A stretch of DNA of 64,000 nt from Pyrenochaeta sp. MPI-SDFR-AT-0127. Its lineage: Eukaryota; Ascomycota; Dothideomycetes; Pleosporales; Cucurbitariaceae. The translations under genes and the position numbers were made by a program. The notes beneath the pieces were generated by a model, which was not told where the DNA came from, made no database searches, and saw nothing but the letters and a program-made list of their open reading frames with translations. Shown one piece after another: positions 32,239-42,645 of this stretch. Numbering within the stretch: position 1 is the first letter of the stretch; every line of letters starts with the position of its first letter. The DNA lies in contig JAGTJM010000049.1 of NCBI GenBank assembly GCA_020747015.1, positions 1 through 64,000 of the forward strand. Reading direction: 5' to 3'.

Positions 32239-35200
32239 ATGGCCTCCAATGGCGTTGGGCACGTCTTTGAGCCTGTCCTAGCAGCGCATAACACGATGCA
32301 GTCGGGGGCGGATCGCGCGCAGAAAGAGCAGGCACATCAGTTTCTGGAGCAGTTCCAGAAGTCGGTAGGTTGGATAGGCTTGGATGTACGAGTACATGGG
32401 AACATGGACTGACGCATGGCCGTAGCAAGAGGCATGGACAACCACATTGGCTATGCTCGAGTCAAACTCAGCCGACGCAGCAGCTAAGCTCTTTGCTGCT
32501 ACTACTCTGAAGGGCAAAGTACGTTTTTGATATATAGCACTGCTTCCTGGCTGACCAAAATCAGATTGTATACGACCTTCACCAAGTGCCTCGTGCACAG
32601 CTTCCAGAACTACGAGCATCCATCATGCGAAATCTAGCGACGTTCCATGCTGGCCCAAAGCCTATCCGACTACAATTGTGCGTTTGCCTGGCAAACTTGG
32701 CAATTCAGATGACAGAATGGAAGGATGTCCTGAAAGACGTTGTCAGTGCTCTCGGCACAGAGCCAGCAACCCTTCCCTGCGTCTTGGACTTTCTCCGCGT
32801 TCTCCCAGAAGAAGTCACGCATGGACGAAAGATCGCACTTACAGTACGTCCGAACGAGCCGCGCCCCATCATCAACATACGGCACTTCCCTTCGGTACCG
32901 ACACTTGATATCAGAGTTACAGTCTAATGCTTGGTGGCCAGGAACACGAGTTGACCATGAGGACGGCTGAATTGATCGAGGACAACGCCCAGCAAGCCCT
33001 GGACCTCCTCATCCGATACGCAACTTCGTCACGTATGGTAATCTATGTCCCTGTGGATGATTCTACTAACTTGCTCCAGCCGCTGCTGCTCAAAATCCGC
33101 AATTACTCAACTGTATTACGTCTTGGATACGTGAAATCCCACTAGACGCTATAATAAATTCCCCACTGCTCAAGGTCATCATTGATGACTTGTCTGCTGA
33201 GGAGCCATTCGAGGCTGCTGTCGAGTGTTTAAGTGCCCTTATCTCAGAAACTCGGGATGTAGACGAAACGATGCAATCCATTCTAGCCCTCTACCCTCAG
33301 GTGATAGCACTCCAACCGAAGCTGGCCCAAGCAGCACAAGAAGAGGATACCGAAAAGTTTAAGGGCATTGCCCGGATATTTGCTGAGGCGGGTGAATCAT
33401 GGGTCCTCCTCATTGCACGACTGCCCACCGAGTTCCGAGCGCTCGTTGAAGCAATCCTCGCTGCTGCCGCCCTAGACACAGAAAGGGACGCTATATCTCA
33501 TACCTTCAAGTTTTGGTACGACCTCAAGCAATATCTGACTATTGAGAAGTATGCCGAGGCACGTATGCAAAGCGTGGACATATACTCCAAGTTGGTTGAT
33601 ATCATGATTGGTCACCTAGAGTTTCCGAAGCCCGAAAGCGGGGACGAAAAAGATCTTTTCGAGGGGGATCGTGAACAAGAGGAGAAGTTCCGTGAATTCC
33701 GACACCAAATGGGCGATGTGCTGAAGGACTGCTGCGAGGTTATGGGCGTCGTAGAGTGCCTTCAGAAACCATATGACCTTATTCAGCAATGGGTACAGAC
33801 GTATGGAGCCCAAGCTGGGCCGAACAGTGTACCACAGTGGCAGAAACTGGAAGCACCACTGTTCGCTGTCAGGGCGATGGGTCGGATGGTTCCTCCAGAC
33901 GAGAACGTCATGCTCCCTCGCCTCATCCCACTCATTGTCGCCATTCCTGACCATAACAAGCTTCGATTCCAGGCTGTCATGGCTCTTGGAAGGTATACGG
34001 AGTGGACCGCCCAACATCCCGATACATTACAACCGCAATTGGACTTCATCATGGCGGCTTTTGACCACTCGACAAAAGACGTTATTCGAGCCGCCGCGTT
34101 ATCTTTCAAGTTCTTCTGCAACGACTGTGCCAGTCTGCTAGTCAACTTCATCGTTCCTCTTCAACAATTCTACGCGAAGCATCTCAACAGCCTTCCAATC
34201 AGCAGTCAAGAAGAGATAACCGAAGGCGTAGCTTCCGTGGTTGCCAAGGTACCAACTGACCAGATGTATGCGACACTCAAACTATATCTCGATCCTGTCA
34301 TGCAGCATCTAGTCACGATCGCAAATCAAGCCAAGGATGAGCCGGAACAAAAGCTTCTTGCAGACAAGATCAACCTAATCACCATCTTTTTTGAGATGGT
34401 AAGGCCAGAAGTCCCGTCTGGTCAGGAGCATCCAGCTGTTAAGTACTGTCAGGAGATCTTCCCCGTGCTTGGAAATATCATTACACACTTTAACAAAAGT
34501 GTCCCAATTCTGGAACGCGTTTGTCGGTGCTGGCGATATATGGTCCTCTCCTACCGCACTGCCATGCGCCCACTTCTACCAGACCTTGCAACAAAGTTGA
34601 CCGAAGGCTTCGATACATCAAGACAAGGCTGCTTTTTGTGGGCAACTGCCTCTATCGTCCGCGAATTCTCACAAGGCATGGATGAAGTCGATCCTACTTT
34701 GGCAAACGATGTCTATCAATTTTATGAGCAGCAGGCGAAGACTTTCCTCAGGATCTTGAGCGACCTCCCCCCAGAGGAGCTACCCGACCTCATTGAAGAC
34801 TACTTCCGCCTTGCTGCTGATATGGCTTTATACTTCCCTTCCGAGTCGATCATGTCACCGCTTATGGATACAATCCTCCTCGCCGCCTGCAGTTCACTCA
34901 CTTTGCTTAAAGAGGATCCTATCATCGCAACACTGCATTTTCTCCGTGATCTTCTCGGCTACGGTCGCAACTCCTCGCCATCTTCCAGCTTCGACAACAC
35001 GCGACACGATGTCCCCGAGCAATTGCGAAATCGTGTGAAGCAGCTGGTTGTTAGTACCGGTGCCCAATTGGTTCAACGCATCATGACCGGCATGATGTAC
35101 AGCTTCCCGGAAGGCTGCTTTGCTGACTCCTCTGGTGTGCTTCTTGACCTTTTCGAACTCATGCCGGAACAGGTTGCGCAATGGGTTGCCAGCACCGTGG

Positions 35201-35400
35201 CCATGTTGCCACAGGGTAGCATAACAACTCAAGAAAGCGAACGCTTCCTCAATAACATCCGACAACGAATCCAGACCGGCGACGTCAGGATGATCAGGAC
35301 AATTCTTCAAGACTTTACGACTAGCTACCGACGACGCAACGTTGCCCCAAGGGAGGGACTTGGCAGACTTGAGGCCTCACGATTCAGGTTTTCTGGTTAG
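32239..35400 (+). CDS. MTR10: Importin-beta family receptor, Mtr10 / transportin-3 type
   Basis: Karyopherin that carries SR-like RNA-binding proteins into the nucleus (Npl3 in yeast, SR proteins in animals). Exons 32239-32364, 32426-32518, 32565-32843, 32942-33032 and 33080-35400 encode 969 residues, the family's usual size. Introns are 46-98 nt. The N-terminal HEAT region contains KEQAHQFLEQFQKS, AWTTTLAML and the Exportin-1-like stretch LCVCLANLAIQM. The large last exon holds HEAT repeats throughout, with RFQAVMALGRYTEW, FKFFCNDC and the C-terminal FTTSYRRRN typical of the family. Divergent from Sm E, so two RNA-biogenesis genes share a promoter region. Confidence 0.94.
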
Positions 35401-35945
35401 ACGCTGGGCGCTGATATGCGGCTCTGCTTCAGACTGTGTGTTCAAAGGTTAATGAAGAAGGTGAAACAGTCGGGCGAGCAAATGATTCTGGGATTCTGAG
35501 GGAACCAAGCCCAAGGGAGCATTTTCCAAAACCTGTTTCGAAATGATCATGCGTGGAAAGTAGGGGATTGACGGAGTGTATGTACATCAAAACAGCATAC
35601 TTGTACTTGCAGCGTTTGTGTGTGGGCATTTGCATGGAAAGACCGGGTTCGGATAGGATACCATACGTGGGATAGGGGGGTTTTCTTTGTCTTTCAAACT
35701 CGACTTCTAGATACCGCTTCTATTTACATTTCATCTCATCGTATCAATCGAGTAGACGTCTTCACTAGTAGGATTCGGATTACACCCTGCAGAGCCGTAA
35801 TCTTGCCTCCAGTGAACACTGAGGTTGCAAGAAACCCGATAAAATTTTTGGATGATATGAAATATGTTCAATTACCAGTCTGGCGAAATGATGTACACGG
35901 TATTGCAGCAATAATAGAATAATGACATCGAATATGCATGATAGT
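35401..35945. other. Convergent spacer, no gene seen
   Basis: 545 bp between two convergent 3' ends. A 100-codon frame at 35620-35922 has no features. Confidence 0.5.
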
Positions 35946-37805
35946 CTACTCGTCATCTCGATCACCCCAGACATCCGCCTCTTCCCGTGCCACTGCATCC
36001 AGATCAATCAACCCCCCACTTTTCCTTCCTTCTTCGTCTTCATCATCACTGCTCTCACCTCTCGCCTCTTCCCTGCTCATCTCACCCCATCCAGCATCCT
36101 CATCTTCTTCCTCCTGTACGAATGCTGGGGAGACGGGAACAAAGTCGTCCATCAAATTGGACGGCAAGCCGGCAGGCGCGGGACGCTTAGATGCAGAGGA
36201 GGTTGGCGGTGGGGTAAGAGGCATCATGGCCATCTCCGGGCGTTTGGATAGGGGTGTTTCGGGCGCTTCAGCGTCAATGAGATTCGGGGGTGTACGTGCA
36301 CGTGTATGCTCTGATGGCGTTTTGGTGACCTGACTTACAGGTTCCTCGGGCTTGGGTTGCTTTTCAGCTTTTGAATTCGGTCGAGAAGAAGTCTGCTTCT
36401 TTTCTGATTTTGGCTCTGCCTTTGTAGCGGTCACGATATCTGTTTGCTGCGTGGGAGGCAGTTGTGCATGATGCTCTTGTTGGTGTTGCTGGGAGAATGG
36501 GAAGATAGAAAATAACGACTGGCTAAGACTATGTCGATTTGGTGCCGCAGGTCGATCCTCTGCTTTGAGACTTTCTTGCCGTGTACTTGTGGCTGCGGAT
36601 GGTTGCAATGGTGAGCGAGAATGCGAGACCTCTTTCTCTGCTGCAGGACTCGGAGGTTTGGCGATCGTTGCATCTGGGAGACTGGCCTGGCACATCTCAC
36701 ATGCGGTCAATTCAGGATGATTGAGAAAAGTACAGCGGGGACACTGTTTCTTTCTGTCTGGAGAAGTTCCTCGAGGAGCCTCGAGCTCCTGGGGCTCCGG
36801 TTTAGGCCGTCGAGGCTGTCGAGAAGTAGGGTTCTGTTCGGTAGGCAATGTGTACCCCGGACTGTACCGTTGTGCCGTCTTTGAAGTATTGCGCCTTTGA
36901 GCTGTTGTACCCACGTCCTTGGATCTGCTCGATGAAGGTGTGGCGGCTATAACCCCAACGTTAGGGTTGGGATCGACTGAGATAATCACTTGAACATCTC
37001 TCTTGCTTCCGCACTTCATGCACTGACACTGTCGGACAACGCTCTTCGTATACGTATCAGTCACCTCCGCAGGAGCATCGAACCTGATTTCGAATCGCCC
37101 TGGTTCTCCAAAGCCAGCCGTCTTGCCATCCTTTTTCTCCCATCCCTTCGCGTTACTATATCCTGCGCCCTTCGCTACGATGGGCATAATCGGGTCCACA
37201 GCCCCAAAGATCAAATGATCAACAAATGGAACCAGCATAAGAGTTCCGCTATTTTTAATATGTGCGTCAACTTCAGGCCGTAACTTGAACGAATCAAGGG
37301 AATGGAGAACGCTGAAATACTTGTTAAACATGTCGCCGTACCACTTTCGTACTTGAACGCCTTGCTGGAGTAGTTCTTGAGGAAGATTCTTGGGTGCTGG
37401 AGATGGCCATAGAGCATCTATGAGATGTTTTTCTTTCAAACTCTTCCGGATCATTAGATCTAGACGAGCACATTCGTAAAGTTTCTTCTCCAATCGTTCA
37501 TGGACTTCGTACTTCGCGAACCTGATCACCACCCCTCGAATAAACCCCGCATCCAGATTCCACTTCCTAGTGAAGTAGTCCAAGCTCTCAAGATCTTTTT
37601 GGGCTTGCGCGTTTGCGGGTCGGATGGCCAGCGGCGAAAGCTCATGGCCCATGTTGATCCATCGGGGCGGCTGGCGGGGATCTGCTGTTGCTGTCGACCA
37701 AAACGAACGTATTGGCGCATACTCGGCTTTGAAGTAATTGTAAATGAAATCCAAGAAGTCTCCTTCTTGCAGCGGCATGGCGGCGTGACCGCGTGGGATA
37801 TCCAT
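35946..37805 (-). CDS. RanBP2-type zinc-finger protein of unknown function
   Basis: Single exon, 619 residues. Residues 1-270 form a folded, mostly helical region that I cannot assign (motifs such as DFLDFIYNYFK and FTRKWNLDAGFIRGVVIRF), ending in a C-x-C-x2-C cluster (C260, C262, C265). Residues 355-372 are a RanBP2/NZF-type finger, C-x2-C-x10-C-x2-C (C355, C358, C369, C372). NZF fingers bind ubiquitin and other RanBP2-type fingers bind RNA; which applies here is unknown. The remainder is disordered (Pro/Ser/Lys/Glu), with a strongly acidic Glu/Asp tail. A protein-turnover or RNA role would be inference only. The plus-strand frames across the 3' half are shadows. Confidence 0.8.
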   Translation of the reverse strand: MDIPRGHAAMPLQEGDFLDFIYNYFKAEYAPIRSFWSTATADPRQPPRWINMGHELSPLAIRPANAQAQKDLESLDYFTRKWNLDAGFIRGVVIRFAKYEVHERLEKKLYECARLDLMIRKSLKEKHLIDALWPSPAPKNLPQELLQQGVQVRKWYGDMFNKYFSVLHSLDSFKLRPEVDAHIKNSGTLMLVPFVDHLIFGAVDPIMPIVAKGAGYSNAKGWEKKDGKTAGFGEPGRFEIRFDAPAEVTDTYTKSVVRQCQCMKCGSKRDVQVIISVDPNPNVGVIAATPSSSRSKDVGTTAQRRNTSKTAQRYSPGYTLPTEQNPTSRQPRRPKPEPQELEAPRGTSPDRKKQCPRCTFLNHPELTACEMCQASLPDATIAKPPSPAAEKEVSHSRSPLQPSAATSTRQESLKAEDRPAAPNRHSLSQSLFSIFPFSQQHQQEHHAQLPPTQQTDIVTATKAEPKSEKKQTSSRPNSKAEKQPKPEEPVSQVTKTPSEHTRARTPPNLIDAEAPETPLSKRPEMAMMPLTPPPTSSASKRPAPAGLPSNLMDDFVPVSPAFVQEEEDEDAGWGEMSREEARGESSDDEDEEGRKSGGLIDLDAVAREEADVWGDRDDE

Positions 37806-38433
37806 CTCTTCTCTTATGCGCGGGAGTGGCGAAGTCTGTGAGTAGTAGTGGTGCGTAAATACTCGTCACAAGATGCGACCTCGGATGCTGGCACAAGCCC
37901 AATATGTACAGACAATACTAAAACTCGTGAGATTAAAACGTGGAGAGACCTAGGGCCTTGGGTTGACCTCGATCGAGCCCGACTATGTGAACAAAGCTGC
38001 TGCCTGGGGCAGATGAAGAGTTACGTGTACAGAGTGAGCACGGTTTAATGCGAGCGACGATGCCTACTAATTTAGCTGCGCCACGTCTCGTGATATGCAA
38101 AGAAAGCACTGGATGTAGCCATTTGCTGGCGTGTTGCAAAACTGTTCTTGTGATGAGAGTTCGTGAAGGTATACGTCATTCGTGTGGCGGTGGCGGTGTA
38201 GGTCATCATCTAAGTCGCGACGAATTTCCCTGTTCAACTATCAAGATTCTTCCCGTTACTGCTACTATCTGTGGGGAGTTTGTACAAATCTACCTCATGA
38301 CTCGCTTTCTCTATTGGGACATTGCAGATGCGACAACATGTGTGAGACGAAGTGGATCAGACTGATAATACCGCTTGTATTTCATGAATACGTTCTTTCG
38401 AAATGTAGTATGCATACATAGAACACATATATA
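37806..38433. other. Intergenic, no gene seen
   Basis: Upstream of the RanBP2-finger gene. Frames at 37848-38048 and 38048-38365 have no features. Confidence 0.45.
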
Positions 38434-39141
38434 TTACCCAAATACGCTTTCGAGGCGGACCTCTTCTCTTCCCTCGATGACTGCAATTATGTGTATAATT
38501 TTTGGGTTCTCTGAATGTTCACCTCCCTTCTTCTTATCAATATGAAACACAGATTGCTTATAATGCTTCTTCCATTTCATATAGTGGCGAGCTGCCTTTG
38601 TTTCAACTCTTTCGAGCAATGTTGATCCACTAAATTTGATGTCTACGCTGAGCCGTACCTCCTCATAGGTTCATTATCAGCCTCAGCCCCAGGCACGGCA
38701 TCAAGCACACCCTGTACCGCCCTTCCTTTCGCTTCAATCATCTCCTTCAACATTACCTGTACTTCTGAATATCTCGACTCGATCCTAGGCATAGAGCGTG
38801 TCGTTGGCTGCTATTGGTATGAGTGTCGGTTCAAGTACAACATAGGAGCGCCGAATCTCAACTCCTTCACCGCATACACGCTTCAACAATGCGTCGACCC
38901 ATGCACTCAGTACAAAAGTAACACTATGGCTCCCCAAAAAAACTATATCGGAGTCGTCATAATTTTCAACATAAAGACAGCTTATAGTACAAGGAACGGG
39001 ACAAATTGTTTGGTTAAAGTCCTCGTCTGATTTGCCTCCGGTGAGGTCAGCGGACTTCAATTGGGCCAGTTTGGTGGAATAGAATCTGAATGAAAATAAC
39101 ACGCAGGGAGGATGCACCTTCTGCAAGGACGATGTCTGCAT
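38434..39141 (-). CDS. Doubtful small hypothetical gene, possibly two exons or decayed
   Basis: Two natural-looking segments share one frame: 39141-38839 (contains a stretch such as DIVFLGSHSVTFVLSAWVDALL) and 38661-38434 (ARHYMKWKKHYKQSV, HIIAVIEGREEVRLESV). A candidate intron 38838-38662 (177 nt; GTACTT donor, GCTGAT-like branch site, TATGAG acceptor) joins them in phase and gives 176 residues. However, the putative intron also holds a coding-like stretch in a third frame (MPRIESRYSEVQVMLKEMIE), so the locus may instead be a frameshifted remnant. I do not recognise any family. Start ATG 39141 is the first in frame. Confidence 0.3.
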
Positions 39142-39475
39142 GTCATGCGAACGTGTGCAAAGAGATAGCCAGGACCAACGTTGAAATGCCTTACTCTTCG
39201 ATTTATTATGGAGAATATTTATAATCACTTGTCTATCGTTGAACCGTGCTCCTCATCTCTTCAAATCGCCATGCACGTCAACGAACCTACAGTCCAGACT
39301 TGGGGTACTCCCTCCAGGCTCCTCTGATGCACCACACATCAAAGCACTTGATTCCTTTCCCGATGTAACCTTTGTTTGTCCATGAAGGTATCTTTCGAAT
39401 CTGCAAAGTCTAAGCTTTTTTTGAAGGGTTTCGTTTAGCCGACTATCTCTTGGTTGGCGACTTATCAGGCACACT
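39142..39475. other. Spacer, no gene seen
   Basis: Lies between the doubtful gene and the 3' end of GLO3. A frame at 39253-39474 (-) lacks features. Confidence 0.45.
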
Positions 39476-41124
39476 CTATGAGTTCAGATAATTTCGAATA
39501 GCACCTTGCAACTTTCCAGCACCTTCGCCGAGCATGTTCGTTAGGTTTTCCAAGTCATCACCAGCCGTGATGCCAAATTTGCGAACAAAATCCTTGGCAG
39601 CGGATTCAAGATCGCCGTAGTCCTCTTCACCAATATCATCCTCTGGCCGTCCGAAATAGGCGTTTGATGAAATTGCGGATGCGCCTTCGAAGCCTGTCGT
39701 TCATCTTAGCAAAAGTATGGGCAGGAGAAGTAAGAGTGTCCACATACCTGATAACCGCGACTTAGCTTCTGCTGTTGCCGTAGGATCGAATGCATTGCGA
39801 CCAAAGAACTCGTCACTGGAGATGCCCTTCTGTGTGCCAAATTTCTCTCGCGCATACTTCTCGTCATCGTCCTGAGCTGGCTTGCCCACACTGCCAAAGC
39901 CTCCCATCTTCTTCTGTGCGGCTGGCTTCTTAGCTGCACCGACTTGTCCGAATCCTAAACGCTGAACACCCATGCCTAGCCTCTCCATATCCTGACTTGA
40001 GCGTTCGGGTTTCGCAGTCGAGCCAAAGCCACCACGAGCTGGCGACACCGGAGTAGGGGAAACAATGTTGGAAGCTTCTGGGGCCTTTGATTTCGTAGTT
40101 GCGGCGGCCTCAGCGGCTTCGGCGTCGGGATCATAGCCTAGCTTTTCGATGCGCTCTGCTTCTTCCCGAGCTTTTCGCTCTGCTTCCTCAAAGTCGAGAC
40201 CACCGTCGGCAACTACCTTTTTCGCTCCGAGACCTTTCTTCTTGGCACCCAGAATGTTCTTTTTTGGCGCAGCACCAGCGGTGGTCTTCCTTACTGCGGG
40301 CTTCGCAGCCACTGTGCTGGTTTCGGAAGCTCCAACGAGGGGCGACTTCGGGCGATCTGTTCCATTGCCCAGGGTGCTTGGTTTAAGGAACGGCGATCCA
40401 GAGCGCGGTGTGCCGGTTCGTGATGGTGGGTTTGAGGGTCGCTTGATTGTGGGCTTGTCCCATGAAGAGAAGAAATCGTCATCCTCGCCAGCCGGAGTGC
40501 TGTTGCCATCGCTGCCAGTTGCGTCGGGAGCATCTGTGATCACGACTTCCTCAGGATAGCTAGGCACAAAGCACATTAGCAGATAATCTTGCACAATCAA
40601 AGTACAAAATGAACATACAGTCTTGCGTCCGCAGCGCAACGTCTTGTCAATTCCTCCTTATATTTCGTAGCTGCGTTGCTTGTATATTTGGCCTTGTGGT
40701 CTTTACTCGCGAGGGCAGCAGAGCCGCCGTGGGACTGGAAATACTTGGTCGCACTTTCGTTACCGCCGACTTTCATAATGCGTAGTTGATCCCATTGCCA
40801 GACTACCCTCAGTCAGCCTTTATTCCCTGCATGTCATGTTGCGAACTCGAGAGGGCTCACGTACTATCGAGGTTCGTAGATCGGACAAAGGAGATGTGCA
40901 CGCCCATGTTACGGTGGTTCGACGAGCAGTCAAGGCACAGATATATGCCAAACGGGACTGAACTCCATGTTGGATTCTTTGCGCCGCAGTCGAAACATAT
41001 CTACAGCATACTTGTTAGCACTTCTTTGACCGCCCCTCCGCCTTCGGAAATGTACCTTGTTCGCCGGCTTTGCCTTTAATTTGAGAAATATATTCTGCGA
41101 CTGTGTCTTGGTCGCGAGCGCCAT
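39476..41124 (-). CDS. GLO3: ADP-ribosylation factor GTPase-activating protein, Glo3 / ArfGAP2-3 type
   Basis: Stimulates GTP hydrolysis by Arf1 during COPI vesicle formation at the Golgi. Exons 41124-41056, 41000-40865, 40802-40619, 40559-39748 and 39693-39476 encode 472 residues. The N-terminal ArfGAP domain has its zinc finger across exons 1-2 (C-x2-C in ICFDCGAKNPTW, then C-x2-C in YLCLDCSSNHR) with the catalytic Arg in NHRNMGVHISFVRS. The middle is Ser/Thr/Pro/Lys-rich. The C-terminal part carries the Glo3-type repeated ISSDEFFGRN and ISSNAYFGR motifs and ends in a predicted helix. Introns are 54-62 nt. A slightly longer in-frame start at 41142 is not ATG-supported by the family. Confidence 0.94.
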
Positions 41125-41750
41125 GGTGAAGATTGGTAACAATGTAGTGTCCTTGGACGGAATAGGAGTCGAGCTGGAGTGGGGATATTTTGGCTGCGGC
41201 GATCGGGAATGCTAGGGTGTCCGTTTGGGAGCGGCGTTCCCCGCCACGTGACAGCGCATCGGCTCCACCGACGGTGAGATCTGGACTTTCGCATACACCA
41301 CAACTCGCCATAACTCTCAAGGCACCTTTTACCGATTTTGTCTCTCAGCAGATTGAGATAATGCCATGACACATCGAATGCACCTTCAAGTGGGCCGCTG
41401 AAAGGGACCAGCAACTTAATTGAAACCCCAATCGCTTGTTCGCTCGCTCCAAAGAACAATTTCATCAGCGAACCTAACTGCCTAATCGCTTCGATTGGTA
41501 CGATAGCTGTTTTTGCTAATCACAGTGAAATTGTTTACTTGTTTCCAACTAGCTCAAAGGCTTTCAGGTTTGGGGATGAACGCATCCAATCACTCTAATC
41601 TTCCCCTCAATGACACGCGCTACACGAAGGAGCGTGAGGGGTAGGTAGGTACATAAGGGAAAGCACATGGGCTGTTCAACAGACCTACACACCTCGGCTT
41701 CTTATCTTTGAGATCATTATTACTACCAGGCACTGAACAGCACTACCACA
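41125..41750. other. Intergenic between GLO3 and the DUF1989 gene
   Basis: 626 bp between divergent start codons. Minus-strand frames at 41015-41320 and 41076-41465 run into the GLO3 start and look like shadows. No element is identified. Confidence 0.45.
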
Positions 41751-42515
41751 ATGCCAGATACCCAAACTGTCCCTGCCCGCCGCGGCGCTGCGACCCTCGT
41801 GAAGCAAGGTCAAAAGATCAAGGTAATCAATACACATGGCAACCAAGTTGTCGATACCTGGGCCCTTGCCCTCCCTTCATCTGCCATAGCCACCACATCT
41901 TCAAAGGTCGAAGCCGCACTCTACCCAAACGCAACCTCCGACTCTCCATCAAAGTACACAGAAGCATCGAACAAGGCAGCCAGCGCGCCCGAATACATGT
42001 CGATGTGCCACTGCCGAGCGTCGCTATTAAAAGTGACGCCAGCAGTAGGCGATATCATGGTCAGTCAAAAGAGAGCGCCTATGGTCAAGCTGGTGGAGGA
42101 TACGAGTCCAGGGGTGCATGATACTTTGATCGCAGCGTGTGATCGATGGCGATACAGTGAATTGGGCGTCCAAGGGTATCATGAGTCTTGCACGGATAAT
42201 TTCTGGGACGCCGTACACTCCCTTGCCGTCTCTTCGTCCATCAGCGCGGAAGAGAAGGAGGCATTGCAAGGGTTGGAAGGGAAGCTAGGAAGCAAGGTCC
42301 CGGATCCCTTCAATCTGTTTATGAATATTCCGATTACTGCTGAAGGTGAGGGAGCGAGGAGGGGCCTCAGTTTCGAGGGGCCCTTGACGAAGCCAGGAGA
42401 TTACGTGGTCTTGGAAGCACTGAGAGACGTGGTGGTAGTTATGAGTGCATGCCCACAAGATGTCCTCACAATAAATGGCAAAAACCCCGTGGATGCGCAC
42501 TTCCAGGTATACTAA
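41751..42515 (+). CDS. DUF1989 / urea-carboxylase-associated family protein
   Basis: Single exon, 254 residues. Family members are often found with urea carboxylase or aminomethyltransferase genes in bacteria, and the biochemical role is not established in fungi. Visible family features are the early GDxxKVINTHGNQVVDTWA-type strand near residues 24-42, SMCHCRASLLKVTPAVGD near 83-100, a middle HESCTDNFWDAV segment (residues about 143-154), FNLFMNIPI near 190, and the terminal GDYVVLEALRDVVVVMSACPQD. The cysteines and histidines in these segments could bind metal, which is inference. No neighbouring urea genes are present here. Confidence 0.88.
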   Translation: MPDTQTVPARRGAATLVKQGQKIKVINTHGNQVVDTWALALPSSAIATTSSKVEAALYPNATSDSPSKYTEASNKAASAPEYMSMCHCRASLLKVTPAVGDIMVSQKRAPMVKLVEDTSPGVHDTLIAACDRWRYSELGVQGYHESCTDNFWDAVHSLAVSSSISAEEKEALQGLEGKLGSKVPDPFNLFMNIPITAEGEGARRGLSFEGPLTKPGDYVVLEALRDVVVVMSACPQDVLTINGKNPVDAHFQVY

Positions 42516-42645
42516 ATAGGGATTGATATTGCAAGCAACGAAGCATGTACACTAGCTCTACTGGATGACTTTACCAACAGATGCCTTACTATTCGCAAAG
42601 CGAACCAAAGGTTATGGCCTCCATCTTTATAAATCTTGCGAACTT

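Noticed and set aside
35938..36333. Plus-strand frames opposite the RanBP2-finger gene
   Set aside because: Shadows of the Ser/Glu-rich disordered tail of the minus-strand gene.
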